Source: Caulobacterales bacterium
Lineage (GTDB): Bacteria; Pseudomonadota; Alphaproteobacteria; Caulobacterales; Caulobacteraceae
Direction of reading: 5' to 3'
NCBI GenBank assembly: GCA_947474395.1
Contig: CANJID010000002.1
Coordinates: 1 to 64,000, forward strand
DNA length: 64,000 bases
How positions within the stretch are numbered: position 1 is the stretch's first letter; each line of letters opens with the position of its first letter. This document shows, piece after piece, positions 56,502 to 64,000 of this stretch. Both the position numbers and the translations under genes were made by a program. The notes under the pieces are model-generated. The model saw nothing but the letters and a program-made list of their open reading frames with translations, made no database searches and was not told the origin of the DNA.

Positions 56502-56857
56502 CGGACCCGGTGGCCATCCACGGCATCAAGGCCTGCGACACCATGAAGAAGGCGCGCGACTGGCTCGACGCGCATGGGGTCGCTTACGTCTTCCACGACT
56601 ACAAGGTCGAGGGCGCCGACCGGGACCGGTTGCAGGGCTGGGTGCGGCAGGTCGGCTGGGAGGTGCTGCTGAACCGGGCCGGGACCACCTTCCGCAAACT
56701 GCCCGAGGCGGACCGCGAGGGGATCGATGAGGCCAAGGCCATAGGGCTGATGCTGGCCCAGCCCTCGATGATCAAGCGCCCGGTGCTGGAGACGGGCGGG
56801 AGCCTGCTGGTGGGTTTCAAGCCGGACCAGTACGCCAAGACCTTCAGCGCCGGCTGA
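56498..56857 (+). CDS. ArsC/Spx-like (YffB-type) protein
   Basis: A 119-residue thioredoxin-fold protein of the ArsC/Spx superfamily. The conserved N-terminus is IHGIKACDTMKKARDWLDAH with one Cys, then LLNRAGTTFRKLPEADR and PSMIKRPVLETGGSLLVGFK. The single Cys in C-D-T-M-K-K marks the YffB subgroup, which is not a true arsenate reductase. Its role is unknown, perhaps glutathione-linked. It overlaps the EVE gene by four bases, so the two are probably coupled. Confidence 0.9.
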   Translation: MTDPVAIHGIKACDTMKKARDWLDAHGVAYVFHDYKVEGADRDRLQGWVRQVGWEVLLNRAGTTFRKLPEADREGIDEAKAIGLMLAQPSMIKRPVLETGGSLLVGFKPDQYAKTFSAG

Positions 56858-56880
56858 GCCGCGCCTTGCGCCCGCAAAGC

Positions 56881-56897
56881 CGGAAGCCTAGCTTCCG
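56881..56897. repeat. 17-bp inverted repeat before panB
   Basis: CGGAAGC-CTA-GCTTCCG has perfect 7-bp arms in the 61-base gap between the ArsC-like gene and panB, followed by CCCCCTTATT. It may be a weak terminator or an operator. Confidence 0.45.
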
Positions 56898-56918
56898 CCC
56901 CCTTATTGGAGGCCGCCT

Positions 56919-57746
56919 TTGTCCGCCCAGCGCGAGGAGATCAACCGCCTGACCGCGTCCGACATCGCCGCCCGCAAGGGCCGCGAGCCGCTGGTCTGCC
57001 TGACCGCCTACACCGCCCCCATCGCCGAGATCCTGGACGAGACCTGCGACGTGATCCTGGTCGGGGACTCCGTCGGCATGGTGCTGCACGGCCTGCCCAA
57101 CACGGTCGGCGTCACCCTGGAGATGATGATCCTGCACGGCCAGGCGGTGATGCGCGGGGCGCGCCGGGCCATGGTGGTGATCGACATGCCCTTCGGCTCC
57201 TACGAGGCCGGGCCCGAGACCGCCTACGCCAATGCGGTGCGGGTGCTGAAGGAGACGGGGGCGCAAGGGGTCAAGCTGGAGTCCGGTCCGGTGGTGGCCG
57301 AGACCATCGCCTATCTTGTCCGGCGGGGCATCCCTGTGATGGGCCACGTCGGCCTTCGCCCGCAGTCGGCCCTGGTGGAGGGCGGCTTCCGCGCCAAGGG
57401 CCGCGAGCCGGAAGAACGGATGAAGGTCCTCGCCGAGGCGGAAGCCGCGGCGGACGCGGGCGCCTTCGCGGTGGTGGTGGAAGGGGTGGCCGAGGGCCTC
57501 GCCCGCCAGATCACCGAGCGGCTGAAAGTACCGACCATAGGCATCGGCGCCTCCTCGGGATGCGACGGACAAATTCTGGTCACCGACGACATGCTTGGTC
57601 TGTTCGAGTGGACGCCGCGCTTCGTGCGCCGCTATGCCGACCTCAAGACCGAGATCGGCGATGCGGTGCGCGCCTATGCCGAGGATGTCCGCGCAAGGCG
57701 CTTCCCGGCCCTGGCGGAAACCTACTTCGCCAAGACCGGCAATTGA
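56919..57746 (+). CDS. panB: 3-methyl-2-oxobutanoate hydroxymethyltransferase
   Basis: A 275-residue TIM barrel that makes ketopantoate from 2-oxoisovalerate and methylene-THF, the first committed step of pantothenate synthesis. Motifs are [73 protein letters not shown] and [23 protein letters not shown] 56919 has GGAGG six bases upstream, which decides the start. panC lies about 40 kb away, so the pair is split. Confidence 0.97.
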   Translation: MSAQREEINRLTASDIAARKGREPLVCLTAYTAPIAEILDETCDVILVGDSVGMVLHGLPNTVGVTLEMMILHGQAVMRGARRAMVVIDMPFGSYEAGPETAYANAVRVLKETGAQGVKLESGPVVAETIAYLVRRGIPVMGHVGLRPQSALVEGGFRAKGREPEERMKVLAEAEAAADAGAFAVVVEGVAEGLARQITERLKVPTIGIGASSGCDGQILVTDDMLGLFEWTPRFVRRYADLKTEIGDAVRAYAEDVRARRFPALAETYFAKTGN

Positions 57747-57820
57747 CCCGCATTGCCGGGGGGGCGGCCGGACGATAGGTTGCCGGCCGATTTGGACCAC
57801 AGAGCGGAGCCTTTGGCCAC

Positions 57821-58606
57821 GTGACCGAGTTTTTCGAAGAGGTCGAGGAGCAGCTTCGCTCGGACCGCTACAGAACCATCTTAGCCAAGGGCTGGCCCTA
57901 TGTGGCGGCCCTCGCCGTGGCCGCGCTCCTCGTCACCTTCGGCGTCTGGGGCTGGCAGACCTATAAGGCGAGCCAGGCCGCGCATGCGTCCGAGACCTAT
58001 ACCCAGGCGCTCGACGCCCTGGGCAAGGGCGACACGGCCGGCGCCGACAAGGCCTTCGCCGAGGTCGCCAAGTCCGGCCCGCCCGCCTACAAGAGCCTGG
58101 CCCTTCAGCAGCAGGCGGGCATCCGCCTGACCAACAAGCAGCCCACCGAGGCCATCGACCTCCTGGAGCGCGCCGCCAAGGTCGCCCCCAATCCGGTGCT
58201 GGGCGACATCGCCACCCTGAAGGCGGCCTATCTGGTGATGGACCGCGCCCCCTACGCCGAGGTGGAGGCCCGCCTGAAGCCCCTGATGGAGGCCAAGCGC
58301 CCCTACCGTTCCCTCGCCAAGGAAGCCCTGGCCATGGCCAAGATCGGCGCCGGCAAGATCGACGAGGCCAAGGCCGACTTCGCGGCGCTTCAGCTCGCCC
58401 TCGACGCCCCTGAGGCCGTGCGCCAGCGGGCCCAGGCGGTGCAGATCCTGATCGCCGCCGGCACCGCCAAGACCATCCCGACCGTGGCCAAGGCCGCCGC
58501 CGAGCTGCCGCCGCTCCCCCCCGCGCCGACCCTGCCGCCGGGCGCGGTCATTGTGCCGCAACCGGGCCAACCTCAGTCCGCTACGCCTTCCGGAGCGCCC
58601 CAATGA
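57821..58606 (+). CDS. YfgM-like membrane-anchored TPR protein
   Basis: A 261-residue protein with a short cytosolic tail (TEFFEEVEEQLRSDRYRTIL), one membrane span (about residues 25-45, YVAALAVAALLVTFGVWGW) and a periplasmic helical repeat region with TPR-like signatures, ending in a Pro-rich tail. This is the YfgM/DUF2133 pattern; YfgM is a chaperone-network partner of the Sec translocon and precedes bamB in E. coli as it does here. The GTG start lies at a small distance from CGGAGC. Its stop overlaps the bamB start (ATGA). Confidence 0.85.
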   Translation: MTEFFEEVEEQLRSDRYRTILAKGWPYVAALAVAALLVTFGVWGWQTYKASQAAHASETYTQALDALGKGDTAGADKAFAEVAKSGPPAYKSLALQQQAGIRLTNKQPTEAIDLLERAAKVAPNPVLGDIATLKAAYLVMDRAPYAEVEARLKPLMEAKRPYRSLAKEALAMAKIGAGKIDEAKADFAALQLALDAPEAVRQRAQAVQILIAAGTAKTIPTVAKAAAELPPLPPAPTLPPGAVIVPQPGQPQSATPSGAPQ

Positions 58607-59955
58607 TCCCCCGTCGCATCCTTGTCCGCTGCGCGGCGGTGCTGGTCCTGTCCGTCGGGGTGACCGCCTGCGCCACGCCGAAGCTCCCGAGCTTCTTCTC
58701 GGGCAGCAAGAAGGGCAAAGGCTACCAGGGGCCCGGCAAGCGCATCGACGTCCTGACCGCCGAACAGAAGCTCGAGGTGTCGGAGGCCCTGAAGGGCGTC
58801 GGCTTCTCCCTGCCCGCGCCCCAGACCGTGGCGGACTGGCCGCTGCCCGGCGGCGTGCCCGAGCAGTCGATCGAGCATGTGGACGCCGCGCCCCAGTTCC
58901 AGATCGCCTGGCGGCGCAAGATCGGCGCGGGCGAGTCCCGCGGCCACCACGTCACCGCCACCCCGGTGATCGCCGACAACCGCATCTACGTCATGGACGG
59001 CGAGGCCGGCGTCTCGGCCCGCGACCTGAGCTCCGGCGCCGAGATCTGGCGCGTCGATCTCTCCCCCCGCAAGGGCCGTGACCGCGAAGCCTACGGCGGC
59101 GGCGTCGCCTATTCGGATGGCGTGCTCTTCGTCTCCTCGGGCTTCCGTTTCGTCGCCGCCCTCGACGCGCGGACCGGCGCCCAGAAATGGCGGACCACCA
59201 CCCCGGCGCCGGTGCACGGCGCGCCGACTGTCTCGGGCGGACGGGTGTTCGTGGTCGACGTGGGCGACCAGCTCTCGGCCTTCGACACCACCAACGGCAC
59301 GGAGGTCTGGGACTACCAGGCCCTGGAGGAGCCGGCCCGCATGCTGGCGGCCTCCAGCCCGGCCATCACCGGCGACACCGTGGTCGCGCCCTTCGCCTCC
59401 GGCGAGCTGGTGGCTCTGCGCGCCACCAACGGCAACGAGCTCTGGAGCGACGTCCTCAGCTTCACCAACCGCAACAACGCCCTGTCGGAGATCCGTGACA
59501 TCTCCGGCCGTCCGATCATCTATCGCGGCGACGTCCTGGCGGGCAGCCACTCGGGCGCCTTCGCGGCCATCAACCTGCGCACCGGACAGCGGCGCTGGTC
59601 CCTGCCGATCACCACCATCACCACCCCCTGGGGGGCGGGCGACGTGGTGTTCATCACCGACCAGTTCGGCAAGGTGATCTGCGCCTCGCGGGAGTCCGGG
59701 CAGGTCTATTGGATCGTGGACCTGAACGCGGCCGTGAAGAAGGTGAAGAACCGGGCCACCTGGTCCGGCCCGATCCTGGCCTCCAACCGCCTGGTCCTGG
59801 TCTCCGACAAGGGCGAGGCCATCGCCCTCGACCCCCAGAACGGCGAACGCAAGGCGAGCATCAAGCTTGGCTCGAGCGCCTTTCTCAGCCCCATCGCCGC
59901 GGGCGGCCGGCTCTATGTCCTGACCGACGAAGCCCAGCTGATCGCCATCCAGTAA
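58603..59955 (+). CDS. bamB: BamB, outer-membrane assembly lipoprotein
   Basis: A 450-residue lipoprotein with an N-terminal signal and lipobox (VLVLSVGVTAC, Cys23) and an eight-bladed PQQ beta-propeller. Repeated blades read AEIWRVDLS, AQKWRTTTP and QRRWSLPIT with D-x-x-T/S-G-x-x-x-W signatures. BamB helps the BAM complex fold beta-barrel proteins. The position between yfgM and der is the E. coli order. Its start overlaps the yfgM stop. The distance to der is 28 bases. Confidence 0.93.
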   Translation: MIPRRILVRCAAVLVLSVGVTACATPKLPSFFSGSKKGKGYQGPGKRIDVLTAEQKLEVSEALKGVGFSLPAPQTVADWPLPGGVPEQSIEHVDAAPQFQIAWRRKIGAGESRGHHVTATPVIADNRIYVMDGEAGVSARDLSSGAEIWRVDLSPRKGRDREAYGGGVAYSDGVLFVSSGFRFVAALDARTGAQKWRTTTPAPVHGAPTVSGGRVFVVDVGDQLSAFDTTNGTEVWDYQALEEPARMLAASSPAITGDTVVAPFASGELVALRATNGNELWSDVLSFTNRNNALSEIRDISGRPIIYRGDVLAGSHSGAFAAINLRTGQRRWSLPITTITTPWGAGDVVFITDQFGKVICASRESGQVYWIVDLNAAVKKVKNRATWSGPILASNRLVLVSDKGEAIALDPQNGERKASIKLGSSAFLSPIAAGGRLYVLTDEAQLIAIQ

Positions 59956-59983
59956 GGGCGTCTCGCCCGGAAAGGGGCCCGCA

Positions 59984-61429
59984 TTGGCCCTGAAGCTCGC
60001 CATCGTCGGGCGTCCCAACGTCGGCAAGTCGACCCTGTTCAACCGGCTTGCGGGCAAGAAGCTCGCTATCGTGGATGATCGACCCGGGGTGACCCGCGAC
60101 CGCCGCAACGCGCCCGGACGCCTAGGGGGCATCGACCTTGAGCTGATCGACACCGCCGGCTTCGAGGATGTCGACGACGACAGCCTGACCGCGCGCATGC
60201 GCAGCCAGACCGAGCGCGCCATCGCGGAGGCGGAAGTCGCCCTGTTCGTGATCGACGCCCGCGAGGGGGTCACCCCCCTCGACCAGATCTTCGCCGAGCT
60301 GCTGCGCCGCAGCCGCAAGCCGGTGATCGTCCTCGCCAACAAGGCCGAAGGCCGCCAGGGCGAGTCCGGGGCGGGAGAGGCCTACGCCCTCGGGCTGGGC
60401 ACGCCGGTGTCGATCTCGGCCCAGCATGGGGAGGGCCTGTCGGACCTGCACGACGCCATCCTGGCCCTCCGCCCCGACGCCCTCGACAAGGAAGACGAGG
60501 AGGAGGAGGCGTGGCCGGCCGAGCCTGTTGAGGGTGAGATCGAGGAGATCGCCGAGATCGTCGATCCCCCCGGCAAGCCGGTCATGATCGCCATCATCGG
60601 CCGGCCCAACGCCGGCAAGTCGACCCTGGTGAACCGGCTGGTCGGCGAGGACCGCATGCTCACCGGTCCCGAGGCCGGCATCACCCGCGACGCCATCTCG
60701 GTGGACTGGGAGTGGCAGGGCCGCCCGGTGCGCCTGGTCGACACCGCGGGCCTGCGCCGCAAGGCGCGGGTGCAGGAGGCGCTGGAGAAGCTCTCCACCG
60801 CCGACACCATCCGGGCCATCACCTACGCCGAGGTCGTGATCCTGGTGATGGACGCCGAGGGCGCCTTCGAGCAGCAGGACGTTCAACTGGCCGACCTGAT
60901 CGAGCGCGAGGGCCGGTCCCTGGTGTTCTGCCTGGCCAAGTGGGACCTGGTGGAGAACCCGCAGGCGCGCCTCGCCGAACTGAAGGAGCTCGCCGACCGC
61001 GTGCTGCCGCAGGTGCGCGGCACGCCGCTGGTGGCCCTGTCGGCCGAGACCGGGCGGGGCCTGGACCGGCTGATGCCCGCCGTGTTCAAGGCCTATTCCA
61101 ACTGGTCGACCAAGGTGAAGACCCGCGACCTCAACGACTGGCTGGCCATGGCCGTGCAGCGCCACCCGCCCCCGGCGGTGAACGGGCGGCGGATCAAGCC
61201 CAAGTACATGTCGCAGATCAAGGCGAGGCCGCCGACCTTCGTGCTGTTCGCGACCCGCGCCGACCAGATGCCCGAGAGCTACCGGCGCTATCTGATCAAC
61301 AGCATGCGCGAGAGCTTCGACCTGCCGGGGGTGCCGATCCGCATCACCATCAAGTCCGGCAAGAATCCCTATGCCGGAGACGGCCCGGCCCCGGGGGATA
61401 AGCCGAAGGTGTGGAAGCGGCGGAACTAG
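59984..61429 (+). CDS. der: ribosome-assembly GTPase Der (EngA)
   Basis: A 481-residue GTPase with two G domains and a KH-like C-terminal domain. G1 motifs are GRPNVGKST (residues 8-16) and GRPNAGKST (about residue 205), with G3 DTAGFED and DTAGLRRK and G4 VLANKAEG and FCLAKWD. NKAEG differs from the more usual NKxD, as in other Der proteins. Der matures the 50S subunit. It begins with TTG 59984 (MALKLAIVGRPNVG), preceded by AAAGGGG. The acidic linker DKEDEEEEAWPAEPVE separates the G domains. A palindromic repeat follows. Confidence 0.97.
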   Translation: MALKLAIVGRPNVGKSTLFNRLAGKKLAIVDDRPGVTRDRRNAPGRLGGIDLELIDTAGFEDVDDDSLTARMRSQTERAIAEAEVALFVIDAREGVTPLDQIFAELLRRSRKPVIVLANKAEGRQGESGAGEAYALGLGTPVSISAQHGEGLSDLHDAILALRPDALDKEDEEEEAWPAEPVEGEIEEIAEIVDPPGKPVMIAIIGRPNAGKSTLVNRLVGEDRMLTGPEAGITRDAISVDWEWQGRPVRLVDTAGLRRKARVQEALEKLSTADTIRAITYAEVVILVMDAEGAFEQQDVQLADLIEREGRSLVFCLAKWDLVENPQARLAELKELADRVLPQVRGTPLVALSAETGRGLDRLMPAVFKAYSNWSTKVKTRDLNDWLAMAVQRHPPPAVNGRRIKPKYMSQIKARPPTFVLFATRADQMPESYRRYLINSMRESFDLPGVPIRITIKSGKNPYAGDGPAPGDKPKVWKRRN

Positions 61430-61438
61430 CCGCCCTTA

Positions 61439-61589
61439 CTCTTCCCCCTATGGGGGAAGTGTCGCGCCGAACGGCGTGACGAAGGGGGCTGAAGGGCGGA
61501 AAGGCCGGCGGGTGACATCAAGATGTCCCGCCCTGCAGCCCCCATCGGCCCGAGGCAAGCTCGGCCCACTTCCCCCAGAGGGGGAAGAG
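61439..61589. repeat. palindromic intergenic repeat, copy 2
   Basis: This 151-bp non-coding element has 23-base terminal inverted repeats (61439-61461 and 61567-61589) that match at 22 positions, each reading CTCTTCCCCC-TxTGGGGGAAGTG on its own strand. Inside are GGGGGCTG-A-AGGGCGG with its partner CCGCCCT-G-CAGCCCCC (one mismatch) and GACATC-AA-GATGTC. It is the inverse of the copy at 38522-38650 and lies between the convergent der and SDR genes. Confidence 0.88.
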
Positions 61590-62330
61590 TTAGGATGCCT
61601 GTTCTTTCGCCCATTCCTGAAAATCCACCACCACGCCCTTGGGCGGTTCGCGGTCGGCGCGGGCCAGTTCCACGATCAGGGGGACGATGGCTTCGGGCGG
61701 GGTGAGGGTCATGGGGTCTTCGCCCGGCATGGCGGTGGCGCGCATCTTGGTGCGCATGGGGCCGGGGTTGACCAGGGCGGTGCGGACGGCCGTGTGCTCG
61801 GTCTCGTCGGCGTAGACCCGCACCAGGGCCTCCAGGCCGGCCTTGGTGGCCACGTAGGCGCCCCAGAAGGCCGGGGCCTTTGTCACCGCCCCGGAGGTCA
61901 GGAAGATCGCCCGGGCGGCCTCGGCGCGGCGCAGCAGGGGGTCGAGGGAGCGGATCAGGCGATAGGCGGCGGTCATGTTGACCGCCACCGCCTTGTCCCA
62001 GGTCTTGGGCTCCAGTTGCGCGACGGGGGTCAGCAGGCCGAGGTCGCCGGCCGAATGGACCAGGATGTCGAGCTTGCCCCAGCGCTTGAAAATGGCCTCG
62101 CCGAGTTGGTCCAGTCCGCCGCCGTTGGTGATGTCCAGTGGGACCAGGGTGGCGCGTTCGCCGGTGGCGGCCAGGATGGCGTCGTCCAGCTCTTCCAGCG
62201 CGCCCTGCGTGCGGGCGACGGCGACGACATGGGCGCCGGCCTCGGCGAGCCCCAGGGCCACGGCGCGGCCGATGCCCCGCGAAGCCCCGGTGACGAGGGC
62301 GATCCGGCCGTCCAGCAGTTTTTGGGTCAC
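61590..62330 (-). CDS. SDR-family oxidoreductase
   Basis: A 246-residue short-chain dehydrogenase-like protein. The nucleotide loop is ALVTGASRGIG, the structural motif reads VHSAGDL in place of NNAG, and the catalytic set is TSG (FLTSGAVTKA) and YVATK (AYVATKAG), so the Tyr and Lys are kept. The reaction is unknown. GTG 62330 overlaps the purF stop (GTGA), so it is the last gene of the cvpA-purF operon. Such an SDR after purF is common in alphaproteobacteria. Confidence 0.9.
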   Translation of the reverse strand: MTQKLLDGRIALVTGASRGIGRAVALGLAEAGAHVVAVARTQGALEELDDAILAATGERATLVPLDITNGGGLDQLGEAIFKRWGKLDILVHSAGDLGLLTPVAQLEPKTWDKAVAVNMTAAYRLIRSLDPLLRRAEAARAIFLTSGAVTKAPAFWGAYVATKAGLEALVRVYADETEHTAVRTALVNPGPMRTKMRATAMPGEDPMTLTPPEAIVPLIVELARADREPPKGVVVDFQEWAKEQAS

Positions 62331-63829
62331 GCGCTCACCAGGAAGGACAGTTGCCGCTCGGTCGGGTCGTTGCGGCCCTCGGCGATCTCGCGGTCCAGGA
62401 GGCGCGTCGGGTAGTCGCCGGTGAAATAGTGGTCGGTGAACTGCGGCTGGGCAGGGTCGCGCTGGCCCGCGCCCATGGCCCAGTAGAGCCCGTCCACGGA
62501 GAGGAAGCCGAGGCTGTCGACCTCGAGGAAGGCGGTCATCTCTTCCAGCGACTTCTGCGCCGCAAGGAGCTTGTCCCGGTCGGGCATGTCGATGCCGTAG
62601 AAGTCCGGCCACAGGATCGGCGGCGAGGCCGAGCGCAGGTGCACCTCGCGGGCGCCGGCGGCGCGGACCATGCGCACGATCTTCACCGAGGTGGTGCCGC
62701 GCACGATCGAGTCGTCGATCAGCACCACGCGCTTGCCGGCCAGGGCCGCGCGATTGGGGCTGTGCTTCATCTTCACCCCGAACTCGCGCACCCCTTGGGT
62801 GGGCTGGATGAAGGTGCGGCCGACGTAGTGATTGCGGATGATCCCCATCTCGAAGGGGATGCCGCTCTCGTGGGCGTAGCCGAGGGCGGCGGGCACGCCT
62901 GAGTCCGGCACGGGCACGATCACGTCGGCGTTGACGGCGGTCTCCTGGGCCAGGCGCGCGCCCATGCGCTTCCGGACGTCATAGACGGAGCGGCCGTTCA
63001 CCACCGAGTCGGGGCGGGCGAAATAGACATATTCAAAGACGCAGGGGCGGGCCCTGGTGGGCGGAAAGGGCTTCAGGGAGCGGACCCCGTCCTCGTCGAT
63101 CACCACCACCTCGCCGTGCTCGACGTCGCGGACGAAGCGGGCGCCCACCATGTCGAGGGCGCAGGTCTCGGAGGCCAGGACCGGCTTGCCGTCGAGGTCG
63201 CCCAGCACCAGGGGACGGATGCCTAAGGGGTCGCGGGCGCCGATCATCTTCTTGTTGGTGATGGCGATCAGGGCGTAGCCGCCTTCGATCTGCCAGAGGG
63301 CGTCGATGAAGCGGTCCACCACCCGGCCGCGCTTGGAGCGGGCGATCAGGTGCAGGATGGCCTCGGAGTCGGAAGTCGACTGGAAGATGGCGCCGTCGGC
63401 CACCAGCTTGTGCCGCAGGTGCAGGAAGTTGGTCAGGTTGCCGTTGTGGGCCAGGGCGATGCCGCCGGCCACGAGGTCGGCGAACATCGGCTGGACGTTG
63501 CGGATCACGCTGCCGCCGGCGGTGGAATAGCGGGTGTGGCCGATGGCCGAGTGGCCGGGCAGGCGCTTGACCAGGTCCTCGCCGGCGAAGGCGTCGCCGA
63601 CGTGGCCCATGTGCTTTTCCGAGTGAAAGCCCATGCCGTCGAAGGTGGAGATGCCGCAGGCCTCCTGGCCGCGGTGCTGCAGGGCGTGCAGGCCCAGCGC
63701 GGTGATGGCGGCTGCGTCGGGGACGTTCCAGACCCCGAACACGCCGCATTCGAGACGGAGGGTCTCGTCGTCCGCATGGCGCGGAGGCGGTTCCGTACCC
63801 GTGATCCTGTCGGTGAGAAGAAGGCTCAT
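62327..63829 (-). CDS. purF: amidophosphoribosyltransferase
   Basis: A 500-residue enzyme that converts PRPP and glutamine to phosphoribosylamine, the first step of purine synthesis. A 28-residue propeptide precedes Cys29 (LECGVFGVW), the N-terminal nucleophile of the Ntn amidotransferase. Further signatures are HRGQEACGIST, GHTRYSTAG and HNGNLTNF. The PRTase loop is KRVVLIDDSIVRGTTSVKI. ATG 63829 overlaps the cvpA-like stop and its own stop overlaps the SDR gene, so three genes are coupled. Confidence 0.97.
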   Translation of the reverse strand: MSLLLTDRITGTEPPPRHADDETLRLECGVFGVWNVPDAAAITALGLHALQHRGQEACGISTFDGMGFHSEKHMGHVGDAFAGEDLVKRLPGHSAIGHTRYSTAGGSVIRNVQPMFADLVAGGIALAHNGNLTNFLHLRHKLVADGAIFQSTSDSEAILHLIARSKRGRVVDRFIDALWQIEGGYALIAITNKKMIGARDPLGIRPLVLGDLDGKPVLASETCALDMVGARFVRDVEHGEVVVIDEDGVRSLKPFPPTRARPCVFEYVYFARPDSVVNGRSVYDVRKRMGARLAQETAVNADVIVPVPDSGVPAALGYAHESGIPFEMGIIRNHYVGRTFIQPTQGVREFGVKMKHSPNRAALAGKRVVLIDDSIVRGTTSVKIVRMVRAAGAREVHLRSASPPILWPDFYGIDMPDRDKLLAAQKSLEEMTAFLEVDSLGFLSVDGLYWAMGAGQRDPAQPQFTDHYFTGDYPTRLLDREIAEGRNDPTERQLSFLVSA

Positions 63830-64000
63830 TGGGTCTTCTCCACCACACTGTCGAGGGCGTCGCGGGCCGAGTCCTTGTAGCCGGTCGCCTTGGGACCCGC
63901 CTTGCGGGCGGGCGTCGCGGCTGGCTTGGCGCGGGGTGTGTCGCCGGCGGTGATGCCTTCGCGGACCGCGCCCTCGATGGGCGCGCCCAGCTTGCCGGCG
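63826..64000 (-). CDS. cvpA: CvpA-like protein, C-terminal end (5' end outside window)
   Basis: The minus strand is open from the window edge to a TGA that overlaps the purF ATG (ATGA). The translated 57 residues include GKLGAPIEGAVREGITAGD, then a basic Pro/Ala-rich linker, and end GYKDSARDALDSVVEKTQ. This charged C-terminal tail and its position directly before purF match alphaproteobacterial CvpA proteins, whose membrane part would lie beyond the window. The call depends on context. Confidence 0.6.
   Translation of the reverse strand, partial: AGKLGAPIEGAVREGITAGDTPRAKPAATPARKAGPKATGYKDSARDALDSVVEKTQ

Overview
The window is high-GC, gene-dense chromosomal DNA from an alphaproteobacterium, most likely a member of the Caulobacteraceae (Caulobacter or Phenylobacterium type). 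The main reasons are a clear mipZ gene with a CcrM-type GAGTC site just upstream, short tandem flagellins next to a FlaEY-like protein and pseudaminic-acid (Flm) enzymes, a LexA box of the alphaproteobacterial form GAAC-N7-GAAC in front of ssb, and the caulobacterial style of GTG/TTG starts and four-base stop/start overlaps. I cannot fix the genus. No rRNA, tRNA, CRISPR array, prophage or insertion sequence was seen.

Layout. 1-7.7 kb is a flagellar locus: two flagellins, a FlaG-like protein, PseC/FlmB, PseH and PseG for flagellin glycosylation, and a large FlaEY-like protein. 7.7-15.8 kb holds two small secreted proteins, SOS-regulated ssb, the overlapping trio gyrA-coaD-cyclophilin, arfB with a DUF2200 gene, a DUF1489 gene and an NTF2-like secreted protein. 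15.8-20.6 kb has panC divergent from mipZ, a membrane DnaJ-like gene coupled to mipZ, a SPOR-domain D,D-carboxypeptidase and a phasin. 20.9-23.6 kb is clpS-clpA. 23.6-29.3 kb contains an AlgI/AlgJ-like O-acetylation pair with a HIT protein, then ridA-GDPD-DUF482. 29.4-32.3 kb is cysT-cysW-cysA (sulfate import). 32.4-38.5 kb is tamA-tamB. 38.6-41.7 kb has hspQ, a Ppx/GppA phosphatase, rlmE and a two-EF-hand protein. 41.9-47.1 kb is guaB-MAPEG-rsmB-guaA-rpiB. 47.1-54.8 kb is an accessory catabolic locus: SDR, NodD-like LysR regulator, FAD monooxygenase, type I extradiol dioxygenase, alpha/beta hydrolase, cupin, FAH-family enzyme and a secreted protein. 54.9-64 kb has a lone MacB/LolD-type ABC ATPase, an EVE protein with an ArsC/Spx-like protein, panB, yfgM-bamB-der, an SDR, purF and the end of a cvpA-like gene.

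How the genes work together. Several neighbouring pairs or sets act in one process: flagellin and its glycosylation, guaB and guaA in GMP synthesis, clpS and clpA in N-end-rule proteolysis, tamA and tamB in envelope assembly, and yfgM-bamB-der in the same order as in E. coli. Fourteen gene pairs overlap by exactly four bases, which suggests widespread translational coupling.

Most likely novelty. The 47.1-53.9 kb locus has the parts of a hydroxylation and meta-cleavage pathway for an aromatic substrate under a NodD-like regulator, and it resembles flavonoid-degradation (fde-type) operons. Other points of note are an AlgJ-like protein whose SGNH serine is replaced by glycine, a carboxypeptidase with three Cys-bracketed Lys/Arg-rich modules, two inverted copies of a roughly 150-bp palindromic intergenic repeat, and a likely CTG start for pseG.
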